DNA from: Fusarium oxysporum f. sp. lycopersici 4287
Lineage: Eukaryota; Ascomycota; Sordariomycetes; Hypocreales; Nectriaceae
Direction: 5' to 3'
Length of the DNA stretch: 64,000 nucleotides
Assembly (NCBI RefSeq): GCF_000149955.1
Contig: NC_030988.1
Span: forward strand, 1,760,109 to 1,824,108
This document shows positions 22,408 through 32,722 of this stretch, piece after piece (the stretch's first letter is position 1; the number at the start of each line of letters is the position of its first letter). Under the pieces are notes generated by a model. It was not told where the DNA came from and did no database searches. It worked only from the letters and a program-made list of their open reading frames with translations. The translations under genes and the position numbers were made by a program.

Positions 22408-23677
22408 ATGTCGGCCAAACACGCCGAGAGGACCATTAGCTACGCGTCTCCGGAGGATTGGGACTCCTGGTCCAACGAATTCCAGAAACTGGCGCACGCC
22501 TACGACCTATGGCAGTATATTGATCCGACCGATCGTATCCGATGGCCTCAGCGACCAGAACTTCCAGAAATCCGAGACTACCCCAGACAAGCAGATCCGG
22601 ACGATCCCGATAGTGGCACAATGACGCCCGGCTCAGATTACGTACCGCCCCGGCGAATCGGAGAGTTGACGTCTGAAGGAAGAGCGGAATACGAGCATGA
22701 TATCAGGATCTACTCTCTGAAAGAAACGGCGTATAGAGAGACGAAGAAACAGGAGCAGAAGCTGGTCGAGTTTGTCCTCAAGACGGTCTCGGCCACGTAT
22801 CAGAAAACATCCTGCGTCACGGGAGACCGATTGGACAAGTGGTATCAGGAGCTATGAAGATCTGGAGTGGTATACAACGAACGCCTTCGACCCGAAGCGC
22901 GCGACAAGTACCACAAAGCCGTACATGCAGCCCCGAAGATCAACAAACTCAACGAATGGGTCACGGAGTGGGAGACGACCATGGCCGAAGCACTCAAGCA
23001 CCTCGTGGGCCAATGTCGGGGGGTGAAGATCAGAGAGATCTCCACGGTTGAGTGCGATGCTTGTGGAATGGCGAAGGTGAAGCGCCAAGTCCGTCGACAA
23101 ATACGAGTTCCACCCGAGAAGGCTGGAATCCGACTCGCTATTGATTTCCACGACATGAGTGGGGATCCAGGCTACACTTCAGCTATGCTGGTCACCGACC
23201 GTTACTCTGGCTATATCTGGGACTATTATCTTCCCGATCGAACTGCACCAACGCTTATTGGTGCACTTGAGCATCTACTCAGAACACTAGAGCGACAACT
23301 CCAGTGTAGGCCCGAAGTCATCGAGTGTGATAACGAGATCCCGGATAGTCACCAGGTAAGTGACTTCCTCAGTATCAAAAACGGGATGCGCCTAGAGCCC
23401 TCCGCGCCATATGCCCAAAGTCAAAATGGCGGCGCAGAGCGCTCGGGGGGTGTGATCAAGGAGAAAGCTCGCGCGATGAGAGCTGGAGCAAAGCTGCCTT
23501 CGTTCCTTTGGGTTGAGATCTGGCGCGCTGCCGTGTACCTATACAATAGGACACCCAAGTATATCTACAATTGGAAGACGCCATATGAGCGTTTCTATAC
23601 TTACTTTGCCTTTAGGGACGGCGTGGTTGTCACGGAGCGTAAGCCCGATCAGAGACACCTACGCGTATATGGTTGTA
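22408..23677 (+). pseudogene. copia copy 1 gag-integrase fusion remnant
   Basis: Starts like copy 2 gag (MSAKHAERTISYASPEDW). TGA at 22855-22857 replaces the CGA (Arg) of copy 2. The frame then continues to TMAEA, where it jumps directly to LKHLVGQCRGVK of the GAG-pre-integrase/integrase region. The 1236-bp deletion lies between two GAAGC repeats and keeps the frame. The integrase core (AIDFHDMSG, VIECDNE, QNGGAERSGG) is intact up to the pogo insertion at 23677. Confidence 0.93.
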
Positions 23678-25904
23678 CCATCCAGGACCACCTAGTGGGC
23701 ACCCCCACCTAATGGACCACCAAAATTTCAATCTTCCCATATAAAATCCAAATATTGATGTCCGCAAAAACAGGCCCGATTTTCAATTAATAAACGAGGC
23801 TTTAAAGAGAGTTTCTATAAAGTTATTTGAATTTTACTCTCTCCGTGGTTTTTTGACCTCCCGACCGCTGCGTGTGCGCTGGCAGTGCTTTGTTACGACC
23901 GTAGAGTCCTCACGTTCGTCCTCTAACCTGACACCCACCTCAATCACCGACTCGACCTCCTCATCCACATCTACCTCTATTTCTGCCCCCTTTGAGTCAG
24001 GAAGAGCTTCTCCAGTCGCTAGAGACTCCGCTAGAGCCATGAATCGTCGGTTCGGGTTCGGTACCGCCTTTCTTTTCTTCCCTCGCCGCAGCTGAGCCAT
24101 CTGCTCCTCGAGGCCAGTAATCCGCGCATTCTGAACGGCAACCTTCATCTCTAAACCTTCCAGCCCCTTTGCAATCTTACTGTACTTCTGCCTGGTCGGA
24201 CGACTTTGGTGCTTGGCCATTTCCCTCACTTGCCAGCTCGTTTTCGGCGTATCATCTGAGTGCAGTTGAGGAGGGCTCGGCGTCTTGAACTCTTCCAGCA
24301 GTTTTTCTTTGTCCGGTTGAATTTCTGGATGTGCTAGAGCTTTGTAACGATTTATTGGCCAATTTCCAGTAAACCTCCAGCCGGATAAGATAATCTTCTT
24401 CCTCATGCCCGCTTCCCTCGCTTTCGCGTATGCCCGAATAAAGTTGACTTTGTCAACCGGCGCAGAATCGATCAAACTAGCCAGCTTTTGGAGTTCTTTC
24501 CGGTATGCACCTTTGATGACATTAAAAATTCCATTATCTAATGGCTGCAGACCATGGGAACAATGTGCTGGTAAGTAACAGCAGTAGACGTTGTTCAGAA
24601 AGCACGTAGCCATCCACTCGTCCTGACTGCTCGTCAGCGACCCTATAGCGGGTGACTCAGCGGCGAAAACACCGAAATGCTTACCTGCGCATGGCTCCCG
24701 TGGCCGTCAAGGATAATAAGTCTCGCATCCGATGCATCACGAGGCTCCGTTTGAGGTAGATAGACGTCTTTCAACCATTCGAGAGCTATATGGTTGTCGG
24801 TCCAGCCGTTCGGGGATGTGATGTAGTGCCAGTCCGCTATTAATTCGAATTCGTTCAGAAACCACTGTTTCTGCAGCTCTTTCCCTTTAAAGATAATTCC
24901 CGGTTTTAAAGAGCGGCTAGTTGCAGTGACAGCCTCAATAAACGAGGTCCACGTGCACGACTGAACGCCTTTCAACATCGCCTTCTTCTTCGGGTCAGAG
25001 TTCCCGATTACGAGGCTGTCCAGGCCTCATGGACAATCAATTAGCTATGCCCTATAAAAACCCATAGAGCACTTGTAGAAGACTTACCGAAACCCACCAT
25101 TATACCGCCCTCGTCCACGTCAACCGTGTTCTCAGGCTTGATCCAGCCGTACTCATCCTCCCGGATATCGAAGTACCAATTGACCGCCTTCGGAGTAAAT
25201 CCGTCAAATCTGGCGGCTTCCTGACGTTTCCCAAGCTTGTTAGATAGTTCTAGGTGACGTTTGACGAGTCTCGTAGTCCAGTGCTTACCCAGAGGCTTGT
25301 TATTGCTTTGTTGTTTGAGGATGGCCTCGACACAGGCGCGGAGCTGGCTGTGCGATAGAGCATAGCCCAGAGACTCTTGTCGCAGCACCCAACGAAGGAG
25401 TGTCTCCTCCTGGCTCTTTGATATACGCTGGTGGGCCTGGATCCGTTCATTCCTGCTCGCTTGACCGGAAAGTCGCCCAGAAAGGGTCGACCGAGGTACT
25501 CCACGTTTCTGGGCCGCCCCCGTCTGTGACAGGCCTCTATCAGTAATATCGAGTATAGCCTCAGCTACGTCATCTTCGGTATAAACACGGCGAACCATTG
25601 CGAAAGGAGTTCCGACAAGAAAATTAGGTGTAAATTCGGCTCAAGTGGATGGAGTCGCGTGGGGTAGATGAGGAGAAATGCGAAAGAATTCAAAGTGCTA
25701 GAGAACTAGGCCACAAGGCGGAACGGGGAAAAATCAAGCCGATAGGGAAATTCCATGAAAACTGCTATACAACATTGGTATAGGTTTGCGAGTATCTACG
25801 TTCTTGGCTGAATGCGTTGTACTTGAAAATTCGGAGTTTGTATGGGAAGATTCAAATTTTGGTGGTCCATTAGGTGGGGGTGCCCACTAGGTGGTCCTGG
25901 ATGG
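23678..25904 (-). mobile_element. pogo/Fot transposon, copy 2, apparently intact
   Basis: Inserted in the integrase gene of copia copy 1. TA is present on both sides (23676-23677 and 25905-25906), while the uninterrupted copia copy 2 has one TA at the same place. The terminal inverted repeats, starting CCATCCAGGACCACCTAGTG, are about 68 bp long with very few mismatches. The single transposase gene has a full open frame after splicing. All this points to a recent insertion of a potentially autonomous element. Confidence 0.96.
23834..25598 (-). CDS. pogo/Fot-like transposase (DD35D), intact
   Basis: Three exons: 25088-25598, 24685-25025 and 23834-24622, with 62-nt introns 25026-25087 (GTAAGT…GAG) and 24623-24684 (GTAAGC…CAG). 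The product is 546 residues. N-terminal Psq/CENP-B-like helix-turn-helix (AILDITDRGLSQTGAAQKRG) and Tc5-type DNA-binding domain (about 55-130) precede the DDE_1 catalytic domain: Asp about 162 in VDEGG, Asp277 in LDGHGSH and Asp313 in QPLDNG. The last two are 35 residues apart (DD35D), typical of pogo/Fot. The C-terminus is basic (RRGKKRKAVPNPNRRF) with a coiled-coil-like stretch. No stop or frameshift interrupts it, in contrast to its decayed sister at 5712-7454. It should cut and paste elements bearing its TIRs. Confidence 0.93.
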
Positions 25905-28473
25905 TAAAGCCTTCGCGATGGCGACCGATGCTTTGAAAAAGAAGAATCGGCGACAACGACTCAATCCCCGAGGGTGGATAGGATACCTGGTCGGGTATAA
26001 CTCAACAAACATCTACAGGGTCTGGAATCCGTTGACCAACAAGGCCATCTCCACTAGAGACGTGATCTTCAACGTTCTCTGGGGATGTGCAACACCTCAA
26101 GGATGATTTAAAAGAACTAAACCAGGAAGAACTTATTCAGCATCTCACTGATGCTGAGGTCCTACAGGGATCTAGCATCAATCTGGATGCTTCTACCCAA
26201 GAAGAAGACGAGGAATTAAGCGCCTTGCCTGAAGGACTAGCGTTTGAGCGGGAGGCTGCAAGTTATCCACATAGAGGGTTTGAACGTGATCCCACGATTA
26301 CGCAGGGTGAGACTGGCAGGACACTAGTCGTAGGAGATCGTAATCGAGAAGAGCCTGACGGGACTGATCACCCCTACACGACCGCTCGATTCACTCCCTA
26401 CCTGACCCCGGAGACTTGCCCTCTACGGCCTGCTGCCCTTCTGGTCGCTACTATCAGAGAACCTCCCGTGAGGAAGGAGGGGGGGAACCCCCCTCAGTTA
26501 CGAGCTGCCAAGATGGTGCATGTCCCACCTAGCGCTGGCACTTCCCCGGGACGAGACGGCGCAAATGGAGCCTCTCGTGTCATTTCAACTCCGAGCAGTT
26601 ACTGGGAGGCCGCATTTAATGCCGGTCGACTTGCATCTGTGAAAGGGACCTGGAATGGCAACGTGGTGAGTAAGCGGAAGTTCGAGAAGCAGGCGAGCTC
26701 GGCCAGCTGCCACCCTGATAGCGGAGAACCTCAGTCTACGGGAAGCCATGGGGAATCTACTAAGCTGATGGATTCTCCCAACTGCAAAACACAGTCTGCA
26801 AAGCTGACAGATTTAGGTGACGGCCAACGCCGGATACACCGGCGAGACATGCCAATATTGCCAAAAAGGCATAAAGACCTCAAGAACCATCCACTAGGTG
26901 ACCTATTCCGCGAGGCAGAAAAGACTCATCTTGAAAGCCATAAAGAAATGCGCTCCTGGCGTGAGGTTCAGAGAGAAGAAGCCGCAGGTAAGGAACTCCT
27001 GGACTGCATGTGGGTTTATGTGTACAAGTTCGACAAGCACGGATGGTTCACCAAGTGCAAGGCCCGGCTCGTTGTGCGAGGCGATCAACAGGCCAAGTCG
27101 ACACACGAGGATACCTATGCATCCACACTTGCCGGCAGATCTTTCCGAACACTCATGGCTATAGCTGCTCGCTTTGATTTAGAACTTCTCCAGTATGATG
27201 TCGTCAACGCCTTTGTCAATGCTGAACTGAAACAGGACGTCTATATGCGGATGCCCGGAGGCTACCGGAAGCCTGGCCTGATCCTCAAACTTCAGAAAGC
27301 ACTATACGGCTTGCGCCAGTCACCATTACTTTGGCAAAAGGAACTAACCACCACCCTTACGAACATTGGGTTCAAGTCTGTACCTCACGAGCCATGCTGT
27401 CTCTCGAAAGGAGGAATATTGATATTCTTCTATGTGGACGACCTTATTGTTGCCTACGAGAAGACCAATCAAAGATCGGTCGAATGGACGATAGGCAAGC
27501 TTCGAGAAAAGTACCAACTCTCTGGAGGAGATATGCTACAGTGGTTTCTTGGAATTGAGATTATTCGCGACCGAAACCAACGTCTGATTTGGCTGTCGTA
27601 ATTGTCATTCGTGGATAAGATCACTAGTCATTTCAGGATTCAAGGGGAAAGCCTTCCCTCACTCCAATGACCACGAAAGAACTTCTTCCGAACGAAGAGC
27701 GCGCATCAACAGTGTCAATACAGCAGTATCAACGCAAGACCGGATCAGTGCTCTACCTGGCAGTAATCACTTGACCCGATATTGCCTTTGCCGTTTCTCG
27801 ACTTTGTCGATTCAACATGAACCCGAGCGACGATCATCATGAGGCCTTGGACCACCTATTCCGGTATCTGCAAAACACCAGGGCACTCGCACTACAACTC
27901 GGCGGAACAGACACTTTTGATGTGTACAGTGACGCTTCCTTTGCCGACAACACAATCGATCGGAAGAGCTCGCAAGCCTACGTGATGAAGCTATTTGGAG
28001 GGACTATTGGATGGCGCGCCAACAAGCAGGACACCGTGAATACCTCTACAACAGAGGCGGAGTTGCTGGCACTTGCGCAGGCTGCGAAGGAGTCCATGTT
28101 CATCTCCAGATTAATCACCGAGCTCGGCGTGACCCTTGACAACAGAAGCATCATCATTCAGTGCGATAACGTGCAGACTATTCGGCTGATCAACGCCGAC
28201 GTGGCTCTCCTGCAGACTAAACTTCGACACGTCGATATCCATAACCACTGGCTGCGCCAGGAGGCACTCGCTAACCGGATTTCGGTCCGGCATACTCCCA
28301 CTACTGAGATGATTGCAGATGGCCTTACGAAGGCACTGCCCGTTCAGCAGTTCCAGAAGTTCGTCACACAGGTTGGCCTAGTGGATATCAACGACAGGAT
28401 CCAGGAGAGAAGGTTCAAGGAGCTTACTGCGGAGGACATCATCAGAGCAGAGGAACAGTTATACGAAGGATGA
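25905..28473 (+). pseudogene. copia copy 1 pol remainder (RT-RNase H), decayed
   Basis: Continues the integrase C-terminus after the pogo insertion. Compared with copy 2 it has an 11-nt deletion near 26070 (frameshift), TAA for CAA at 27599-27601, a one-base loss near 27645 and TGA for CGA at 27773-27775. The RT YVDD motif (about 27430) and RNase H (VYSDASFADN) remain readable, and the last frame ends at 28473. It cannot make a full polyprotein. Confidence 0.93.
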
Positions 28474-28560
28474 GCCTATGAAGGGAATGGACGGATGGCC
28501 AACCTGACGATAGCAAACGGACTATACAGACTGAGCCCCAAGGTTCAATCTGGGGGGGTG

Positions 28561-28710
28561 TGTTAAACAAGTGCTGGAGTATCACGTGCAAGCAGGGATG
28601 CTTAAGATTACGCGCCAAAATGGCGAACCCTTCAAGGGGCAGATTTCAACAGAACACAAGATGAATACACCAATTCACATCAATGAACCGAATACACGTA
28701 ATGTTTGACA
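28561..28710 (+). repeat. copia copy 1, 3' LTR
   Basis: Starts TGTTAAACAAGTGCTGGAGT: compared with the 5' LTR it carries several G-to-A changes (TGTTGAACAGG becomes TGTTAAACAAG). A purine-rich tract with seven G (about 28552-28558) precedes it and would serve as polypurine primer. Confidence 0.93.
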
Positions 28711-28753
28711 GTAACACTCGCTTGTTTGTAACACTCGCTTATCACGTACGTTA
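28711..28753. repeat. right end of a pogo-type MITE (10-mer GAGTGTTAC type)
   Basis: Reads, on the minus strand, TAACGTACGTGATAAGC, then GAGTGTTAC, AACAAGC and GAGTGTTAC. This is the modular terminus described for the MITEs at 32723-33594. It is cut off on its inner side by the copia LTR. Confidence 0.75.
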
Positions 28754-28781
28754 CTTAAAACACTGTGAATAGGAAACGTCA

Positions 28782-29862
28782 TCACCACCAGTCTCGTTGG
28801 ATCGACTCAACACTTTCTTTCACTAGTTTTCCCAACGCCTTTACCGCAACCTCTTCCCCAGCATCCAAAGATAACGGAACTGAACTCAGAATTCCCTTTC
28901 TTCCAATAACAGCAGGCATGATGAGACAACATTCATACTGCTCTTGAAAGTGACTAACGGGGTATACCTCATGCTTGTCTAAGATAACAGAACAGCACAA
29001 ATTAGCAGCGACTGAAGCAATCTCAAACGGCGCAGAGCCTTTACCCCGTATGATACTTTGCAATCGATGCTTGCAGATTAGTTCAATTCTATTGCGATCA
29101 AGAGCATTGAACATTTGTACGTCAGCAATAGGGACCGCGCCAATGCTTGCTGAAGACCAGGTGACTACTTGGTCGTCCCCGTGACGACCCACGACGAATG
29201 CATCTACAGCAGACGGTGATACCTATAATGGTGCTGTATTAGAGAGATTGAGATGTCTGATAGAGTCGCGGGTACTCACCAAGGTACGAGATGCAATCAT
29301 CCCACGAAGTCTGTAAGTGCCGAGAGTAGTACCGGTGCCGATGACCTGAGACGGAGGAAGTCCCGACATGTCTTTGGCGATGGATGATAGCAAGTCAGCA
29401 GGATTTACCACAACCAGCAAAACCGTGTCAGGTCGGAAAGGTTTCATCGCCTCCATCACCTCACGTATCATCGAAGTGTTCCGAGACATATAGTCAACCG
29501 TTGCCTTACCTTGAAAGAACCATAAGCCTGTAGCAAAAGCAAGTACTTGGACGCTTACCTAACGTGTGTTTAGATGCAGCGGTTATGACCACGAGGTCGC
29601 TCTGAGCGGCCTCACGATACGTGGCTGGGCGTACACGTGTACTGTTGTTAGTACTGTAGATGACATCGGAGAGGTCTTCGATCTGAGCATTTCTCAGATT
29701 GAGATCGAGATCAACGAGAAGCGACTCGCTGGCGATAGAATTCAGTGCAAGGTTATAAGCGACGGCACTGCCGACTTCTCCGACACCTACAATCGCTACT
29801 TGAGATGCTGAGCCCTTTGTGTGCGGTTAAATAACTCGAGGGATTGATCTCCCATCGTGCAT
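28782..29862 (-). pseudogene. L-lactate dehydrogenase-like gene, early stop and altered active site
   Basis: Exons 29559-29862, 29280-29509 and 28782-29222 are separated by introns of 49 nt (29510-29558) and 57 nt (29223-29279). The protein has the LDH Rossmann start (VAIVGVGEVGSAVAYNL), VVNPADLL with the conserved Asn, the catalytic His in GRHGD and a natural C-terminus (IQRDWW). The only in-frame ATG (29862) is followed after 11 codons by TAA (29827-29829), possibly from CAA. An alternative ATG at 29855 is one base out of frame. The substrate-binding Arg of the mobile loop (GESR region) reads Thr in GKATVDY, and the Asp partner of the catalytic His (LDxxR) reads Gly in LGTYR. It is therefore either a pseudogene or a non-LDH derivative with a first exon I cannot see. 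Confidence 0.72.
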
Positions 29863-30422
29863 AAAATGTGCCGTGTCTTATAAAGTTCAAGAGATGAGTT
29901 TATGACTTGCGGCGTGATTAGAGTTTGCGGTGTTCTGATTGTGTTCTGGCGTCTGATATTGGTGGCTGTCAGAGTAGCAAGGGAGGGTTACACGATAAGC
30001 GAGGTGTTATGACAGTTGTAATACGATTATCTGCACGAAGCCACGATAAAATCAGATCATAGTTCGTTCCGTGCTTGTTAATGGGGTTAGAAAGGTATTT
30101 TAAGAATGCCTTCACTGGCGGTTATATGCGGTTGTAGTACTAACCGAGGTCCCTGATCTGACTGATGCACCATTGCACGGTCACCTTGAGCTTCTCGTAT
30201 CGGAACATTATATTCCGGTCTTCCAATAGTCAAATGGCCCAATCAATCTAACGACGCCGGTGTAAGCTTATCTTTGGCGCATAAGTGGATCACTTCACAT
30301 GCGACGAGTTAGTTCGTAATGGCCTGCACAATGACCCAAACTGACCTCTATTCTAAATATAAGTTAGAGGAGGCAATGCAGTTGTAGTACGAGATCTGGA
30401 GATTGGAAGCACTCCAGTCAAG
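29863..30422. other. divergent intergenic region
   Basis: Lies between the minus-strand LDH-like gene and the plus-strand secreted protein gene and would hold both promoters. No gene seen. Confidence 0.5.
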
Positions 30423-30429
30423 TATAAAA
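30423..30429 (+). promoter_or_regulatory. TATA-like element of the secreted Cys-rich protein gene
   Basis: TATAAAA lies 102 nt before the ATG, followed by an A/C-rich leader that ends CACCATTGTCATCATG, typical of highly expressed fungal genes. Confidence 0.5.
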
Positions 30430-30530
30430 TGCCATCTCAAGCAGCCATGCGCTGACTTGATCATTATCAATAGCATCCGCTCGCTATCATAAGATTCAAT
30501 CAATCATCACACATCAACACCATTGTCATC

Positions 30531-30817
30531 ATGAAGGTTATCCCTCTTCTCACCACTATGGCTGCCATCACAGCTGCTACCCCAGCTCCTAAAGGCTGTA
30601 CGCCTGGAACCTACTCGTGCACGCCAGACCTCAAGGGCTGGCAGGTCTGCAATGTCGACCGCACCTGGGTAGTAAGTATCTCCGTTCCATGGCGGCGGAT
30701 GACAGGAAAAGCTTATCCGGTCTCTAGTTCGCCGGTGTCTGTCCCCCGAAGACGGGTTGCCTGTTTAACAAGCAGAACGGCTCGCCGTATTGTGTGCCCC
30801 CTGGCTTCCATTTTTGA
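30531..30817 (+). CDS. small secreted cysteine-rich protein (effector-like)
   Basis: Two exons, 30531-30671 and 30728-30817, with a 56-nt intron (GTAAGT…CTCTAG). The 76-residue product starts with a clear signal peptide (MKVIPLLTTMAAITAATPAPK; cleavage probably after Ala16-Ala19). The mature part has six Cys: GCTPG, YSCTP, QVCNV, GVCPP, TGCLF and PYCVPPGF. Both exons supply Cys residues, which supports the splice. The spacing resembles small fungal secreted proteins with a CTPGTYSC…WQVC pattern; their function is unknown, some being induced in hosts. Predicted extracellular and disulphide-bonded. The short length, TATA box and location in transposon-rich DNA fit an effector candidate, but this is inference. 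Confidence 0.85.
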
Positions 30818-31316
30818 TTGGGCTGCATTGCCGCGTCGTTGGGAAACGTCGTTTTCTACTTCTTTTGTTGATTCTGTTCTTTACCCAACTCTTAGTGCTT
30901 ACTCATTGCGGTATACGAGGGCGCTGATTAGTGCATCTTGATATCACTCCTTTGCTGGCGACAATGTGGACATAGTGCCAGCTCTTTGTACATAGGCTCG
31001 TTCTTTAATGTATCTTTACTTTTGCTTTATCACATAACAATGCCCTGGATTGTAATGTCTAGTATATGCAGTGAAAGATATACCCATTAATAGCCTAGTA
31101 TCTGAGTAAAAAAAAAGATGCTAATAAGTTGAATCCCCAAGTTGGCAAGCCTCAAACAACTAATGATACAAATTCCTCAACCAAAATTTGCAAGCCTCCA
31201 GGAAAAGAAGATGTACATTCCCCATCGGTTAAAACCAACTCCATAATCACCAAAAGAGTCCGTTTAGACCAACCTTCTCGTATTTGTAATGTGTATTCAA
31301 CAACAGTCTTTTACTT
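30818..31316. other. convergent intergenic region
   Basis: Contains the 3' ends of the plus-strand secreted protein gene and the minus-strand 201-residue gene. No further gene. Confidence 0.5.
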
Positions 31317-31922
31317 TCAACAGTCCGTGTTCTCCGCCAGTCTCTGCGACTGCATGGAGCAACCACGTTCATCCCCATATGGCCATTCCCCTTTCATCTT
31401 GTACACGCCGTGTCGTACTCTGCATAATTCAAGAGGATCAAGCAGCTTACGCGCTGCATTGTTTGCATCAGCCCGGTGAACAAAAGTCCCCTCTATTTGC
31501 ATCTCCTGCACGCAGCCAGTTCGATCTTTATTGTAGTCGATGACGGTCTGCGTCACGTAGTAAAGCGAAGGTATTCCTTGGGGTAACATGATAGATCCAT
31601 CGCTGTCTCCCAGAAGCTGTTCAGTGTTGGGTGTAGCCTGGATAGAGATCTGGAATACCTGACCTGCAGGGGCCTTAGCGTAGACCAGAACTCCATTGCC
31701 ATAAGCCCAGTCTTTAGTGTGACTTGAATGTACGGCGTACTCGATGAAGTCCTCCGGTTCGTATCTCAGCGTATGGAGGACCCTGAAAGCCGAGTCTTTG
31801 GCGGAGTCGAGTGTCGTACGTGTGCCGAGAATGTAGATGGATCGTTTGGCCCCCGAAGAGTCTAGATGGAAGTCGATGACTGTTAGGATGACATGGTAGA
31901 GGAGTTCGGAACTGTTCGACAT
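31317..31922 (-). CDS. conserved-looking protein of unknown function, 201 aa
   Basis: An uninterrupted frame from ATG 31922 to TGA 31317. I recognise no domain. It begins LLYHVILTVIDFHLDSSGAKRSIYILGTRTTLDSAKDSAFRVLHTL. A similar order recurs later (YYVTQTVIDYNKDRTGCVQEMQIEGTFVHRADANNAARKLLD), which suggests two related repeats of about 50 residues: a strand ending in D(F/Y), a basic turn, then a helix with alternating Ala. No signal peptide or membrane segment, so probably cytosolic. Balanced codon use and the internal repeat argue for a real gene. It faces the secreted protein gene tail to tail. Confidence 0.7.
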   Translation of the reverse strand: MSNSSELLYHVILTVIDFHLDSSGAKRSIYILGTRTTLDSAKDSAFRVLHTLRYEPEDFIEYAVHSSHTKDWAYGNGVLVYAKAPAGQVFQISIQATPNTEQLLGDSDGSIMLPQGIPSLYYVTQTVIDYNKDRTGCVQEMQIEGTFVHRADANNAARKLLDPLELCRVRHGVYKMKGEWPYGDERGCSMQSQRLAENTDC

Positions 31923-32722
31923 GATGAAGAACTTTCAAGTAGATATCAGGTATTTAAGCAGAGAAGATGGTTGTTTAATGAATAAGTCAGGTTTAATGAC
32001 CCAAGAGCGCTCGAAGCGACTGAAGGGACGACGTGAAAATATATCCATATTGTCTGATGTGCATTTTGAAATCAGAGAACGCGTATCGTCATAGTAGCCA
32101 AATGAACGACGCTGCGGGGCTGTCTCGACATGTCTTCATTGGTCATGCGATAAAGGTGGCGCCCTCAAACTCAATTGAATCTGCCCGAAGTTTGTTAATC
32201 CCCGCCAGAAGATACGCACCTGATCCTTGTCGTGTAGATGCTGCCTTTTTCATCGCATTCAGAGCTGTCATATGTCAGTCATAAGAGCAAATCGTGTTAA
32301 ATTGTTCAACCCGGGTATTCAGCGAATTGGATCAATAGGATTTACTCACATAAACATCTGTGGCGTCTAAAATGGCTGAATGGGAGTGACTCGTCACATC
32401 ATGTTGCGTCCCGTTGTGGCGTGATGCTAACGCTACGAATGGTAAGTAATGGTGGTGTCCATCATATCATAACCTAGAGCCTCGGAAACCCGTTCGAATG
32501 CTAACCTTCGATCAATTTCAGATGAGAGTTCATAAGGTATAATTCATATCAAGCGCAACATCCCAGTCACTTGCCTCTGTGAGGAATCTCGGTGGGGGAC
32601 CATCCTTCGCAAGTAGCTACGAGACTAATTGTCGCACTGGATGTGCTTAAAATGGATTGAAGGTCGGGTCATTCAGAATGAGCAGCAGTAGTGAGTTGAT
32701 TGGTTCTATCTTCTGTGTGGGG
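31923..32722. other. intergenic region before the nested MITEs
   Basis: Presumed promoter of the 201-residue gene, then sequence without any supported feature. Confidence 0.45.

Larger units (their letters stand above)
22186..28710 (+). mobile_element. Ty1/copia retrotransposon, copy 1 (internally deleted, interrupted)
   Basis: 150-bp LTRs at 22186-22335 and 28561-28710, both starting TGTT and ending GACA. The internal sequence is nearly identical to copy 2 but lacks 1236 bp spanning the gag end and protease, and contains a 2.2-kb pogo element. The flanking pentamers differ (CGTTC versus GTAAC), so no target duplication remains, although a solo LTR of the same family at 37381 shows a perfect 5-bp duplication. 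Left flank is a MULE gene, right flank a MITE terminus; recombination with another copy is likely. Confidence 0.95.

Noticed and set aside
29820..29855. ATG at 29855 as the LDH start
   Set aside because: It is out of frame by one base with the Rossmann exon; no intron of normal fungal length repairs it.
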